NCBI GenBank assembly: GCA_027596075.1
Contig: JADGJC010000030.1
Location: 124,001-188,000 of the forward strand
Length of the DNA stretch: 64,000 bases
Origin: Rhizophlyctis rosea
Taxonomy: Eukaryota; Chytridiomycota; Chytridiomycetes; Rhizophlyctidales; Rhizophlyctidaceae
Direction of reading: 5' to 3'
In this document: piece by piece, positions 22,792 through 32,473 of the stretch
Layout of the letters: each line of letters opens with the position of its first letter
How positions within the stretch are numbered: position 1 is the stretch's first letter
Notes under the pieces: model-generated
Told to the model about the DNA's origin: nothing
What the model saw: only the letters and a program-made list of their open reading frames with translations
Database searches by the model: none
Program-made: the position numbers and the translations under genes

Positions 22792-24108
22792 ATGACAATG
22801 AGCGGCGCCGGGGGCTACTTTGCACCTCGTGGATCACAACCTCCCAAAGCCGGAGCATTCGCTCCACGGAGTCGTGGTGCGGCAGAAGTTCCTGCCCCAA
22901 AGACCGGTAAGTTCACTGCGAACGCTCAAGACTGGCGCCTGACGGAGCTAGATTTCAATATCATTTGGTTGATTTTTTTTTGGCAGTTCCACCGAGAACG
23001 AACAAAGAACATACCAGTAAGTTCAGAAGACCTTTCGAATGATGCCGCAATAGCTTTTCAATCCCAACACCTGCCGACTTTACTCCTATAGGCTTCCGCA
23101 AACTTTACGACCGAGGAGATTTTCCCATCTCGGTGAACCATGACGCAAAAGGAAATAAGATCAACTGGAAGGTAAAGCCCGAACCTCTCCAGAAGCCCTC
23201 CATCTTCGGAATGTTTTCTCATGGACCAACTTCCCACACACACGATCAGGTCGACATCGAAAAGCTAGATTACCACCATTACCTCCCCCTCTTCTTTTCC
23301 GGCCTCTGCGAAACAGAAGAACCATACGCATTCCTCGCCCGACAGGGCATTCACGATCTGCTCGACAAGGGAGGGAACAAGATCCTCCCCGTTGTTCCAC
23401 AATTGATCATTCCCATCAAAAGTAAGTCATTGTCAAAGCGCTTCTTCCCCCAATGCACATGTGCCCATGACACGGATGCTGGCGTGCCTGTTCCAATCTT
23501 CGTAATTCAAACTCTTCAAAGTTTGAACGTCAAACTTATCAAAAATCTGGTCTTCCATATGATCAGAGGCACTGAACACACGCAACATCCACGTCATCAC
23601 CACGACACTCAAAGTCCTGCAGCACCTCGTCGAATCAGCCGACATGGTCGGAGAGGCCTTGGTCCCTTACTACCGACAAATCCTACCAATATTCAACCTT
23701 TTCAAGAACAAAAATGGTAAGTTGAAATGCAATATTACCCGTGCCTCCTCCTTTTTCCATTTTGTTCTGGGATGGGGGGGGGGGGGGGAGGGAATTTATT
23801 GTGGGGGATGCGGAGTGGGGTGAAAGGAAGGCCTTAGTTTGGCATTCAAAAATACCCCTTACCCCCTCATCGGCTGCTATATTCAAAAAATTCACAAACA
23901 CAACATACTTACACCCACTTTCCATCCTCTCCTTCTCCCAAAAGTGAACCTCGGCGACGGAATCTACTACAGCCAACAAAAGCGTGAAAACATCGGTGAC
24001 CTCATTCAGGAAACATTAGAGAAGTTCGAGTTGACGGGCGGGGAGGACGCGTTCATCAACATCAAGTACATGGTGCCGACGTACGAGAGTGTGTTGAGTC
24101 GGGTGTAG
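22792..24108 (+). CDS. PACRG: PACRG, axonemal inner-junction protein
   Basis: Parkin co-regulated gene product, which with FAP20 forms the inner junction between A and B tubules of axonemal doublets. Five exons join in phase: 22792-22906, a 30-nt exon 22987-23016, then from 23092, with later exons starting about 23567 and 23945. Conserved blocks are [62 protein letters not shown], the [20 protein letters not shown] segment, [35 protein letters not shown] and the ending [10 protein letters not shown]. The protein is about 270 residues, a normal size. The N-terminal 45 residues are Gly/Ala/Pro-rich and variable in the family. A run of 15 G lies in the last intron. The gene is absent from fungi without a flagellum, so it places the organism among zoosporic lineages. 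Confidence 0.95.
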
Positions 24109-24733
24109 GGTGCGGGACTGGCGGACGGAGATGTTGGGGATTTGTGATGAAGTGCAGTTTGATGATCCGGAGGGAGAGGAGGCCATATATACCTAGGAGG
24201 AGTTGGGAGGAGGTGGTTGCTTCTCCAAAATCCGTTTTAAGCGGAAAAAGAGCTGGTTTCGGGGCTTGTCTCTTGAGAAATGTACTCCGTAGAACGAAAT
24301 TGCTTTATATACCTACAAACGTCATCTATTAGCAGGGAGAAATATCTGAAGTGAGGTTGGCCAGTATTAACTTCGGTTGATTTGCAATCTCCTTCACATT
24401 GAACATTGGGAATCTTCTGTGCACAGTTAGACTTCATATGAAAATTGATCAGCTTTGCAAGCGGAACGAGCTGAAATTCAGATGGATAAGATATTCGTTG
24501 GTTACATCACGATCCGGGGGAGGGGAAAATAAAACCTGTCGACAATGGTGGACGGGAATGGCTATATTGAGGGTATATGGTGCAACATAGTGAACACCGA
24601 AATTCCTGAAACTCCTTGCCTTTGGAGCTAACCCAAAGCTCGAAAACTAACGTAGACCGAAAAGAAATACATGCCACCATCTCCAAAGTCGTGTACTACC
24701 TGGCACTTCCCAATCTACATCTACATGACTAAA
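24109..24733. other. Convergent 3' region, PACRG and CCCH gene
   Basis: About 625 bp between convergent stops. It holds only short, shadow-like open frames and AT-rich patches. I see no gene or structured element. Confidence 0.55.
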
Positions 24734-26965
24734 TCATCCTTCTTCCCGCTTAATCCTCGCACTAGTAGCGGTCCCAAACTTTTGATGTTGCGTGAACTTT
24801 ACCCTTCCCTGGCCAAACAGCATATTTCCGACGACGCTCTTGTCCTCCCGCTTGATCTGCCCGTCAAGCACTTTGCCTTCCTCTTGCTTCATGCGCTGGC
24901 CGAATCCATTCCCGTTCCCTGCCGTACCCCATGGAGACGGCCTAAGCCCACCACTGTCCCAACCCTGGTCCCATCCTACACTACTGGGAAGCGCCGACAT
25001 GCCACCGCCTTCCGCCTTGACCTTTCCGCTGAATCCCGATTGACCATCACCCTTCACCTCCCCATGACCCCAGCCTCCGACCGCCGCACCTCCACCCACC
25101 CCACCCGCACTCGCGCCCACACCCTCCCACTCATTCCCCCAAGCACTCTCCCTCTCCCCAAACCACATCTTCCCCTCCAACTCCCTCCTCTCACTCTCCT
25201 CCTTCTTCCCCTCACTAAACTTCTCAAACCTATCCTGCTCCCTCTGCCACCTCCCAAACATCTCCTCGCTAACTTCCCCATGCCAAAACCGGCACAAATC
25301 CCCCTTCTCGCACCTTCCTTTGAAATGGTAAAACGCGCACAGCTCCTGCTTCGTGTCGTGGGAATACGGGCAGGAATCCCCGAGACGGCATTGCCCCGCG
25401 CGGAAGTAGCGGCATAGGGTTTGGGTGCGCGGGTCGGAGCCCGGACCGGCGTGTGAGAATTCGCAGGCGGTGCCTTTTACGCAGGAGTTGGAGGCCCAGA
25501 ATGTGCAAGGTAGGTCGGATTTTTTGAGAGGGGGTTCGGAGGAAGGTTGTTGTTGCCGTTGTTGTTGATGTTGCTGTTGGTGTATTGACGCAGATGGCAT
25601 TTCGCTTTTCACAGATGCGTCAATGCTCGTTCGATGCATTTGCCGCTGTTTCTTCTTCATGCCTTTGTTTTTCTTCTTCTTCCGCCGGTTCATATTAGCG
25701 CCCTCCGTTTGCCCAGACGGTTCAATCTGATCATGTTTCCGCTTCTGTCCTACGGAAACCGCTTCCGTTACGGCCGTGCCCACCGTCTGTTGTATAGGTT
25801 CTGACTCATTCCCTTCCGATATCTCCCCTTCTTCTATCTCCCCATCCTCTCTATCCCCGTTCCCGACTACGTCCGCGTCCGCAACACCTGTGAGCACTCC
25901 TTGTGCTGAGAAAAGATTGCTGCTTGACAAATCCTGCGAGCCTGTTGGAGAATTCTCGACGGATTTGAAGGTGGGATTTTGTGGTGCGGACGGCGAGATC
26001 GGTATGTTTGCGACCGACGAGAGAAACGCGACCATAGATGGATCCAACAGTGATTCGAGCGAAGGCAGGATGGGCGCAGCTTCAACCACTTTGCTGACAA
26101 GAAGTGGAGTTGATTGGGATGGAATTGCAATTTGTGGTGTGACGGAAGGCAGAACGATCGCTTTCAGAGTTGAAGATGCATTCGGAACAGGGGTTCGCGG
26201 GGTCGGCTGCGTGGTAGATGTATGCGAGGATGGAGATGATGGCGAGGCATGCAGCGAAGATGGTCCACCTTGTAAGTTTGTCAGTGGTAATTTTTGGCGT
26301 GAGGATTCTCCAAGATTGGAATGACGAGGGGGATGAGGGGATAGTTTCTGCGTTGAAAATGGAGAGTCGGACTTACTATCTACCGATGATGGTCGCACGC
26401 TTGCAGAAATATGCGTGCTCATGCTGCTATTTGCCGTATTGCCTTTGAGCGGTTCGTGCGTTTTAACCTTACTGACTTGCTCCAGGCCAACAGGTCGTCG
26501 GTCTTCTTTTCCTCTCCGCGCCGTTGAATGCTCCGGATTACTCGACACAGTCCGCGCAGGTGGCAGTGGTCCACCAGCTGAAGATAGTTGGTTTGGAGAC
26601 GACAAGGAGGTGGCTTGACCCGATTGAATTAACGCTTGCAGTAGCTCCAGTGGTGTTGCAGCTGAGGTTTCCAGATCCATTGATTGTCGCGCTGAGCTAT
26701 CCGCTTGTGCCTCCAATGCGTCCCGTTCCCTCACTGAACAGACGATCTCCCGAACAGGTGGCGGACTGGCACCCACAATTCGGTCGTGAGCACCCAAAGT
26801 TTCTGTCACATGGCTGTTGTCGGGTACAACTGATTTTTCGACAGTAGGTTGATGTGCAGTCTGAGTTGGTTGACGTGCAGTTTGAGTCCCGGTCTTCTTC
26901 AAGGGTGGAGGCCGAGCAGCCAAAAGTGCCGCTTTCCGTTGAGCCGTCCCACCAGTGGGGTGCAT
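24734..26965 (-). CDS. Triple CCCH zinc-finger protein
   Basis: A single uninterrupted 743-codon frame from ATG 26965. Residues 1 to about 480 are Ser/Pro/Thr-rich and look disordered, with an acidic GDREDGEIEEGEISEG patch, a Lys-rich stretch (RRKKKKNKGMKKKQRQ) that may be a nuclear signal, and a His/Gln run. Three zinc fingers follow: CTFWASNSC(x5)CEFSH, CRYFRAGQC(x5)CPYSH and CAFYHFKGRC(x5)CRFWH, i.e. C-x7/8-C-x5-C-x3-H. Such tandem CCCH fingers usually bind RNA and occur in mRNA 3'-processing and decay factors. After them comes a Glu/Arg/Trp-rich helix and a Gly-rich tail with FGQGRVKFTQHQKFG. I cannot name the orthologue. It shares a promoter region with HSP104 in divergent orientation. 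Confidence 0.88.
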   Translation of the reverse strand: MHPTGGTAQRKAALLAARPPPLKKTGTQTARQPTQTAHQPTVEKSVVPDNSHVTETLGAHDRIVGASPPPVREIVCSVRERDALEAQADSSARQSMDLETSAATPLELLQALIQSGQATSLSSPNQLSSAGGPLPPARTVSSNPEHSTARRGKEDRRPVGLEQVSKVKTHEPLKGNTANSSMSTHISASVRPSSVDSKSDSPFSTQKLSPHPPRHSNLGESSRQKLPLTNLQGGPSSLHASPSSPSSHTSTTQPTPRTPVPNASSTLKAIVLPSVTPQIAIPSQSTPLLVSKVVEAAPILPSLESLLDPSMVAFLSSVANIPISPSAPQNPTFKSVENSPTGSQDLSSSNLFSAQGVLTGVADADVVGNGDREDGEIEEGEISEGNESEPIQQTVGTAVTEAVSVGQKRKHDQIEPSGQTEGANMNRRKKKKNKGMKKKQRQMHRTSIDASVKSEMPSASIHQQQHQQQRQQQPSSEPPLKKSDLPCTFWASNSCVKGTACEFSHAGPGSDPRTQTLCRYFRAGQCRLGDSCPYSHDTKQELCAFYHFKGRCEKGDLCRFWHGEVSEEMFGRWQREQDRFEKFSEGKKEESERRELEGKMWFGERESAWGNEWEGVGASAGGVGGGAAVGGWGHGEVKGDGQSGFSGKVKAEGGGMSALPSSVGWDQGWDSGGLRPSPWGTAGNGNGFGQRMKQEEGKVLDGQIKREDKSVVGNMLFGQGRVKFTQHQKFGTATSARIKREEG

Positions 26966-27669
26966 GACTTCTTCTCGCTACGCAACTTACGGGATGCCTT
27001 TTCTCCAAAAGACCCAGACTATAGAAGGACAAGTGATACACTACCAAGTAAGTGAGTTTTCTTCTTTATTTTCAATCACCGCAAGGCCTCTTCAAGCCTT
27101 TCCAATAGCAAACTAGCATGAAATTGGGTCCAATAATTTTGAATTCAACACACAGGAGTTGGATTAAAGTGCCCAGACAAAACGCACACCAAGACAGGGA
27201 TAGTGGGCAGTTCATCTGTCATTGTGATTCATTTTGTGTCACTATTTCACGTGATTATTCTTAAATAGATCGAAATGTCCAGAGTGTTCTAGCTATTGCT
27301 CGGTGGTACGCGTAGCTTGTGGCTATTGCTGCGTGTTTCGTGCGCCACCGGGTCCACGCTTGAATAGGCCCGAAAGGACGCGATGCCAACGTCAGATGTC
27401 GCGACTCGCGACCCAGACAGAAACTGACGGACGCGTTTCAGGGGCCTCGTTCCCGGGTAACAACGGATGGTTCTGGATAGGGGGGTAACTGTAGTAGTAG
27501 GAAAACAAACTATATATACCCAGGTATGTCAATTCACACCTTTCTCCCATTTACTCAAACACTAGCACTCAAATAGCAATCAAAGTTATCAAACGACGAT
27601 TCGCACATCACATATCACCTCTTGTATATAGTCAATAACCACTACACTCTATACCCATCACGCACCAAC
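26966..27669 (+). promoter_or_regulatory. HSP104 promoter / divergent CCCH promoter
   Basis: About 700 bp upstream of HSP104. Recognisable elements are a four-unit heat-shock-element-like array at 27271-27290, two AGGGG stress-response-type motifs (27440-27444 and 27479-27483), a CACGTG E-box at about 27249, and a TATATATA box at 27511-27518, about 150 bp before the ATG. The combination fits a stress-inducible gene. Confidence 0.6.
27271..27290 (+). promoter_or_regulatory. Heat-shock element (degenerate, four units)
   Basis: Read in five-base units the sequence is cGAAa tGTCc aGAGt gTTCt. Alternating GAA and TTC units are expected for trimeric Hsf1; the outer two are perfect and the inner two match two of three bases. 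It lies about 240 bp upstream of the TATA box of HSP104, the expected target. Confidence 0.5.
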
Positions 27670-30487
27670 ATGCTCAACCCCGAAAACTTCACCGACAAGG
27701 CAACAGCAACTGTTGCAAAAGCGCAAGAGCTCGCTCGCGAATATAACCACAGTCAAGTTGCTCCAGTACATCTCGCCTCCGCACTATTCGACGACGAAGA
27801 TGGGCTGTTCCGATCAATTCTCCAAAAGGCCGGCGGAGACCCTGCGCTTGCTGAACGACGGACAAAGTCCCTACTGGTGAAGCAGCCCACTCAGGACCCA
27901 CCACCCGAGTCGCTCTCGTTCCACTCTGGAGCGCTAAAGGTTTTGCGTGCCGCTGATGACTTGAGGAAAACTCAAAAGGTATGTACGACGCATTGCCATC
28001 AAGCTCTCTTGGAAGCATGCATACTGACTTTGATCTCATTTGCAATAGGATTCCCATCTGTCTGTTGACCACATCATCCAAGCTCTACTCGACGCTCCCG
28101 AAATCATCAACATCCTCAAAGAAGCCGGCACCAACAAACAAGCGGTCGTGAACGCAATCACCCAAATCCGTGGCAACCGCCGGGTAGACTCCAAATCCGC
28201 CGACTCCACGTACGAAGCCCTATCAAAGTACGCAATCGACCTCGTCGCTCTTGCTGAGCAAGGCAAGCTGGACCCGTGTATTGGCCGTGATGACGAAATC
28301 CGTCGGGTCATCAGAGTTCTGGCACGCCGAACAAAGAACAACCCTGTTTTGGTCGGCGAGCCCGGTGTGGGGAAGACAGCTATCGTCGAAGGCCTTGCTC
28401 AACGGATTGTCCGCAAGGATGTTCCAGCGAGTTTGCAGGCACGCGTCTACTCACTCGACATGGGAGCTCTGATTGCGGGAGCGAAGTACCGGGGAGAATT
28501 TGAAGAACGTCTGAAGGCGGTGCTGAAGGAAGTCAAGGATGCGCAAGGGCAGATTATCATGTTCATTGATGAGATTCACACCGTTTTGGGTGCAGGTAGA
28601 CATTCACAGTGTTTTGTTTGCATTCTTGGTACAGTCTACTGATCACTCTTTCCTCCTATTATAGGCAAAACTGAAGGATCCATGGACGCTGCAAACCTTC
28701 TGAAGCCCATGCTGGCGCGTGGCGAGCTACGTCTCATTGGTGCAACAACTCTCGCCGAATACCAAAAGTACGTCGAAAAGGACGCAGCCTTCGAACGACG
28801 GTTCCAACAAGTCCAAGTCGGCGAACCCTCCGTCGAAGCCACCATCTCCATCCTCCGTGGTCTCCGCGAAAAGTGGGAAGCGTTCCACGGCGTCCGCATC
28901 ACCGACTCCGCACTCGTCACAGCCGCCACACTATCCGACCGCTACATCACCCACCGATTCCTACCCGACAAAGCCATCGACCTAGTTGATGAGGCGTGTG
29001 CCAACACACGCGTCCAACTTGACTCCCAACCTGAAGCCATCGACATCCTTGAACGTAAGCTCCTCCAACTCGAAGTCGAGGCCACGGCACTGGCAAAGGA
29101 GAAGGACCCCGCATCTCAGCAACGTCTCACAAAGGTCCACCAAGAGATGTCGAAAATCAAGGAACAGCTGAAGCCTCTCCAGCTTCGGTACGAGTCGGAA
29201 AAGGGTCGGGTGGATGAGGTTCGTCAGCTTCAGCAAAAGTTGGAAACCTTGAAGAACAAGCTCGCCGACGCACTCAGGCGGCGGGATATCGAGACGGCAT
29301 CCGATCTACAGCACTATGCAATTCCGGACATCCAGAAGCGCATTGCGCAGGTTGAAAGGCAGCAGGCGGAGGAGAAGGCGCGGATGGAGGAGTCGGAAGC
29401 GGCGGGAACGGCTGGTTCGGGAAGGTTGTTGACGGAACAGGTGGGACCGGATCAGATCAACGAGGTGGTAGCTAGATGGACTGGAATTCCTGTGACGCGT
29501 CTCAACAAGTCGCAGACGGAACGTCTTCTCCAACTCTCAGCACAATTGCACAAAAGGGTCGTTGGTCAGGACGAGGCGGTCGATGCAGTCGCGGATGCTG
29601 TGCTCAGATCGAGGGCCGGGTTGGCGGGACAGGGGACCATCGGCAGCTTCCTCTTCTTGGGTCCTACCGGTGTAGGCAAGACTGAACTAGCCAAGGCACT
29701 GGCGGGTGAACTCTTCGACGACGACAAGAAGGGCCTAATCCGCATCGACATGTCCGAATACATGGAACAACACACCACCGCCCGCCTAATCGGTGCACCC
29801 CCGGGCTACATCGGCCACGACGAAGGCGGACAACTCACCGAAGCGGTCCGCCGCCACCCATACTGCGTCATCCTCTTCGACGAAGTCGAGAAAGCCCACC
29901 CGCAAGTCCTCAACATCCTCCTCCAAGTCCTGGACGACGGCCGGCTCACGGACGGCAAAGGCCGCACGGTCGACTTCTCCAACACCGTCATCATCATGAC
30001 CTCCAACGTCGGGTCCGTCCACCTCACTGGTACAGTCAACGAAGCCACCCGCCAACTCGTCATGAACGAAGTCCGCCGTACCTTCAAACCAGAACTCCTG
30101 AACCGTATCACGGACATCGTAATCTTCCACCCCTTGACACAAAAGGAGCTTCGCAAAATCGTCCAGATCCAACTACAGTACATCGCCAAGAGGCTTGAGT
30201 CTAAGCAAATCACGCTTACACTCTCGGAAGCTTGTGCGGATCTCGTCTTGACACGTGCCTACGACCCACTTTACGGTGCTAGGCCTTTGCGGAGGTTCTT
30301 GGAACGTGCTCTCGTGACCCGACTTTCCAAGCTTATCATTTCTGGGAGGTTGACGGAACGGGCTAACGTGTACGTCGAAACAGTTGAGGAGCAGGTGACG
30401 CCTGTGAGGGGGGATGAGGTGGAGGATGGGATTGTGTTGAGGATTGAGCAGGCGCCGGAGGAGATGGAGGTTGAGGAGACGGATTGA
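27670..30487 (+). CDS. HSP104: Hsp104 / ClpB-type protein disaggregase
   Basis: Hexameric AAA+ chaperone that threads aggregated proteins through a central pore together with Hsp70/Hsp40, giving thermotolerance. Three exons (27670-27978, 28049-28595, 28665-30487) join in phase to 892 residues. Order of domains: Clp-N repeats at the start ([28 protein letters not shown]), NBD1 with Walker A GEPGVGKT, pore loop [10 protein letters not shown] and Walker [10 protein letters not shown], the coiled-coil middle domain (about residues 400-530), NBD2 with Walker [16 protein letters not shown], pore loop [11 protein letters not shown], Walker [12 protein letters not shown] and sensor 2 [11 protein letters not shown]. 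The C-terminus ends in an acidic EEMEVEETD tail of the kind found on cytosolic eukaryotic Hsp104; there is no presequence, so it is cytosolic or nuclear rather than mitochondrial Hsp78. Confidence 0.97.
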
Positions 30488-31267
30488 CTATATGGTAGGG
30501 GTAGAAAAGAGCAGGTGAATGGTGGGGTTGGGGATGAGGAGGAGGGAGAGGAGGAAGATGAGGAGGAGATTGCAAAACATATTGCGAAACGAGCTAGGTT
30601 GTGAGATGCAGGTCATTGCTAGCAACGGCTAGTTAGAATTGTAGATATTAGGTAGTGGTAGCGGAATTGAAAGCTCGTGTCTTTGCGAAATTTGTATCAT
30701 AAATATCTTGTAAATGTGTTTCTATTGAAATCACAATTGTATATTTTTCCACTACATTACTTTGATTTTATCAGTGTCTTTGTGTGTGTTGATTGTTTTT
30801 GTTTGGTGAACTTTTTAGTAGGAGGCAAGCTTTGGGTGAGAGCAGACTTTGAAGAACCAACAGCTTCAATGACTCGTCGCGCAGCTGATGCGTTTGGAGG
30901 AAAAGTCATAGGACACCAAAAACCGTCTTGAGTTTGCAAACTTGGTTGCTCACAATTTCGTTCGAAGCCTGAGAGATAGGCAACTCCATCACATTGTCCT
31001 ATGCATGGTCAGGCATATCAGCTTTCTTTTCGATCCCAATGTGTAGTCCTCGTCCCATTTGGGTGATTGCTGCGGCTGCCCCATCTGTTGTAGCATTGGT
31101 CCAACGGAACTGGCCAATTGTGCAACACGGGGAGCAGCACACGCTGAATACATTGTCTACTGATTGCGCAAACTTTTATTTACAATTCAGGCGCCGACTG
31201 TTAATACCAGTCCTTTATTTACAAACATTCCCGATGGCGCCAAGCATACCTAGGGTTGGAGGTCCAA
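30488..31267. other. Convergent 3' region, HSP104 and RING gene
   Basis: About 780 bp. The first about 120 bp downstream of HSP104 is purine-rich, then AT-rich sequence near 30660-30830 probably includes its polyadenylation region. No gene recognised. Confidence 0.5.
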
Positions 31268-32113
31268 TCAAGCCCGGAAAACCATCAAAACCGTATGGAT
31301 CGGCGACCTACAGAACGGACAGCCCTGTCCCCCGGCCTTCAAAGCATTGCCGCATGGCTCGCAGACCCCAAGGTGCCGGCATGGCAGGAGGAGAGTATTG
31401 GCATTGTTGTCGAAACATACTTTGCATCCATCGTCGTTAGGAGGTCGGGGTGGTTGTTGTGGAGGGTTGGTGATGGGAAGGTGGATTGTTGGAGGAGCGG
31501 CTGTGGGGGTGTATGGTGGAGGTGCTTCTGAGGGAGGTGATCGAGGCGTTGGTGATTGACTAGGTGGATTGAAGAAGGATAGAATGCGCTGCGATATGGA
31601 AGGAGGGGATGGTGGGTTGGCCGGTGTGAGGCGGCTGCGATGGCGAGGAGGGCTAGGAGGACGGAGGATCAAGGGATTCTGTTGTACAGTTGGTTGTGAA
31701 GTAGGGATGTGGTCTAACAGCCCCTCAACTGTTGGAGCCAACGGGGCGCCAGGCCCCAGACTTTGTCGGTAATTCGTGAGCGCCGCGTCCACCTCTTGCG
31801 CGGTGAAGCCCATAGAACGCAAAGATGCGGTCACGATAGCAACGTTTGTGGAGGGAGATGGCGGAGCAGGTTGAGAATTCGGTTGTAGGTTTGAAGACCG
31901 CCCCCGGTTTGCTCGCCTAGGAGGAGGAGCTTGTGTCGCTGTTTTGCAGGCAGGGCAATAGCCGTCGGCGCGATGACCCAGCTGGGTCATTCCCTGCCCG
32001 TCGATGTAAGAGTCGTAGGTCGCATTGTTGGGCCTTTTATCTGTGCAGGCACAGCAGGCCGGCGTGGCGGTTAAAAAGCACGCGTGCTGGCAAGACTTCT
32101 GTGTTGGAGGCAT
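31268..32113 (-). CDS. UBA-like and RING-finger protein, probable E3 ubiquitin ligase
   Basis: 281 residues in one exon from ATG 32113. The C-terminus (about residues 230-270) is a RING finger: CKVCF, then LPCRHLGVCEPCG and CPFCR, spaced as C3HC4, the fold that recruits E2 enzymes in ubiquitin ligation; it most resembles the C-terminal RINGs of IAP/MEX3-type proteins. A UBA-like helix set lies near residues 98-145 (LRSMGFTAQEVDAALTNY). Between them is a Pro/Ser-rich disordered linker with PPPYTP, a PY-like motif. The N-terminus has its own cysteine cluster (CQHACFLTATPACCAC and, about 30 residues on, CPAC), possibly another zinc site. Substrate is unknown. The open frame continues upstream of this ATG to 32224, but without another ATG. 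Confidence 0.85.
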   Translation of the reverse strand: MPPTQKSCQHACFLTATPACCACTDKRPNNATYDSYIDGQGMTQLGHRADGYCPACKTATQAPPPRRANRGRSSNLQPNSQPAPPSPSTNVAIVTASLRSMGFTAQEVDAALTNYRQSLGPGAPLAPTVEGLLDHIPTSQPTVQQNPLILRPPSPPRHRSRLTPANPPSPPSISQRILSFFNPPSQSPTPRSPPSEAPPPYTPTAAPPTIHLPITNPPQQPPRPPNDDGCKVCFDNNANTLLLPCRHLGVCEPCGNALKAGGQGCPFCRSPIHTVLMVFRA

Positions 32114-32290
32114 GAGGATAAAGAGCTTTTGAAGATGGACGATGAAGATGTCGGCAGCAAAAGAGAGGTGTGGTGAAGTAAACACGGAGTAAACACAGAC
32201 GGTTGTGTTCCAGTGCACCGCCACAGTGTCCGCGCCAAGTCACTTGAGAAGATGGGTCGTGTTACACAAGACGGGGGTTTTGACAGGGTC

Positions 32291-32473
32291 CTATGTGCAC
32301 CATGCGGACTTGCAGCAGTTGCACATGCAGTGGTCCAAAGCAGGAGGGCAGTTGCCAACTTGCTTGGTGCAGCGATTGTTGCATCCGGAGGCGTCAGCGG
32401 GGATAGCTTCAGCAAGGCTGAAGAGGACGGTCAGGAGAAACAAGAGGGCGAAGAAGTCGAAGAAGCGGTTCAT
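32291..32473 (-). CDS. Small secreted cysteine-rich peptide candidate (60 residues)
   Basis: ATG at 32473 opens 60 codons. Residues about 5-23 are strongly hydrophobic (FFDFFALLFLLTVLFSL followed by AEA), a textbook signal peptide with a probable cut after AEA. The mature part is about 37 residues and holds eight cysteines with spacing C-x3-C-x6-C-x6-C-x-C-x-CC-x4-C, consistent with a small disulphide-stabilised fold. I recognise no family, so function is unknown; secreted cysteine-rich proteins in fungi include effectors, antimicrobial peptides and wall proteins. It sits 178 bp upstream of the RING gene on the same strand, so a longer spliced transcript is conceivable, but no good donor lies inside it. 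Being short, it could still be a chance frame. Confidence 0.5.
   Translation of the reverse strand: MNRFFDFFALLFLLTVLFSLAEAIPADASGCNNRCTKQVGNCPPALDHCMCNCCKSAWCT

Noticed and set aside
25540..25580. CAG-type microsatellite as a repeat element
   Set aside because: It is an imperfect Gln/His-coding run inside the CCCH gene, not an independent repeat family.
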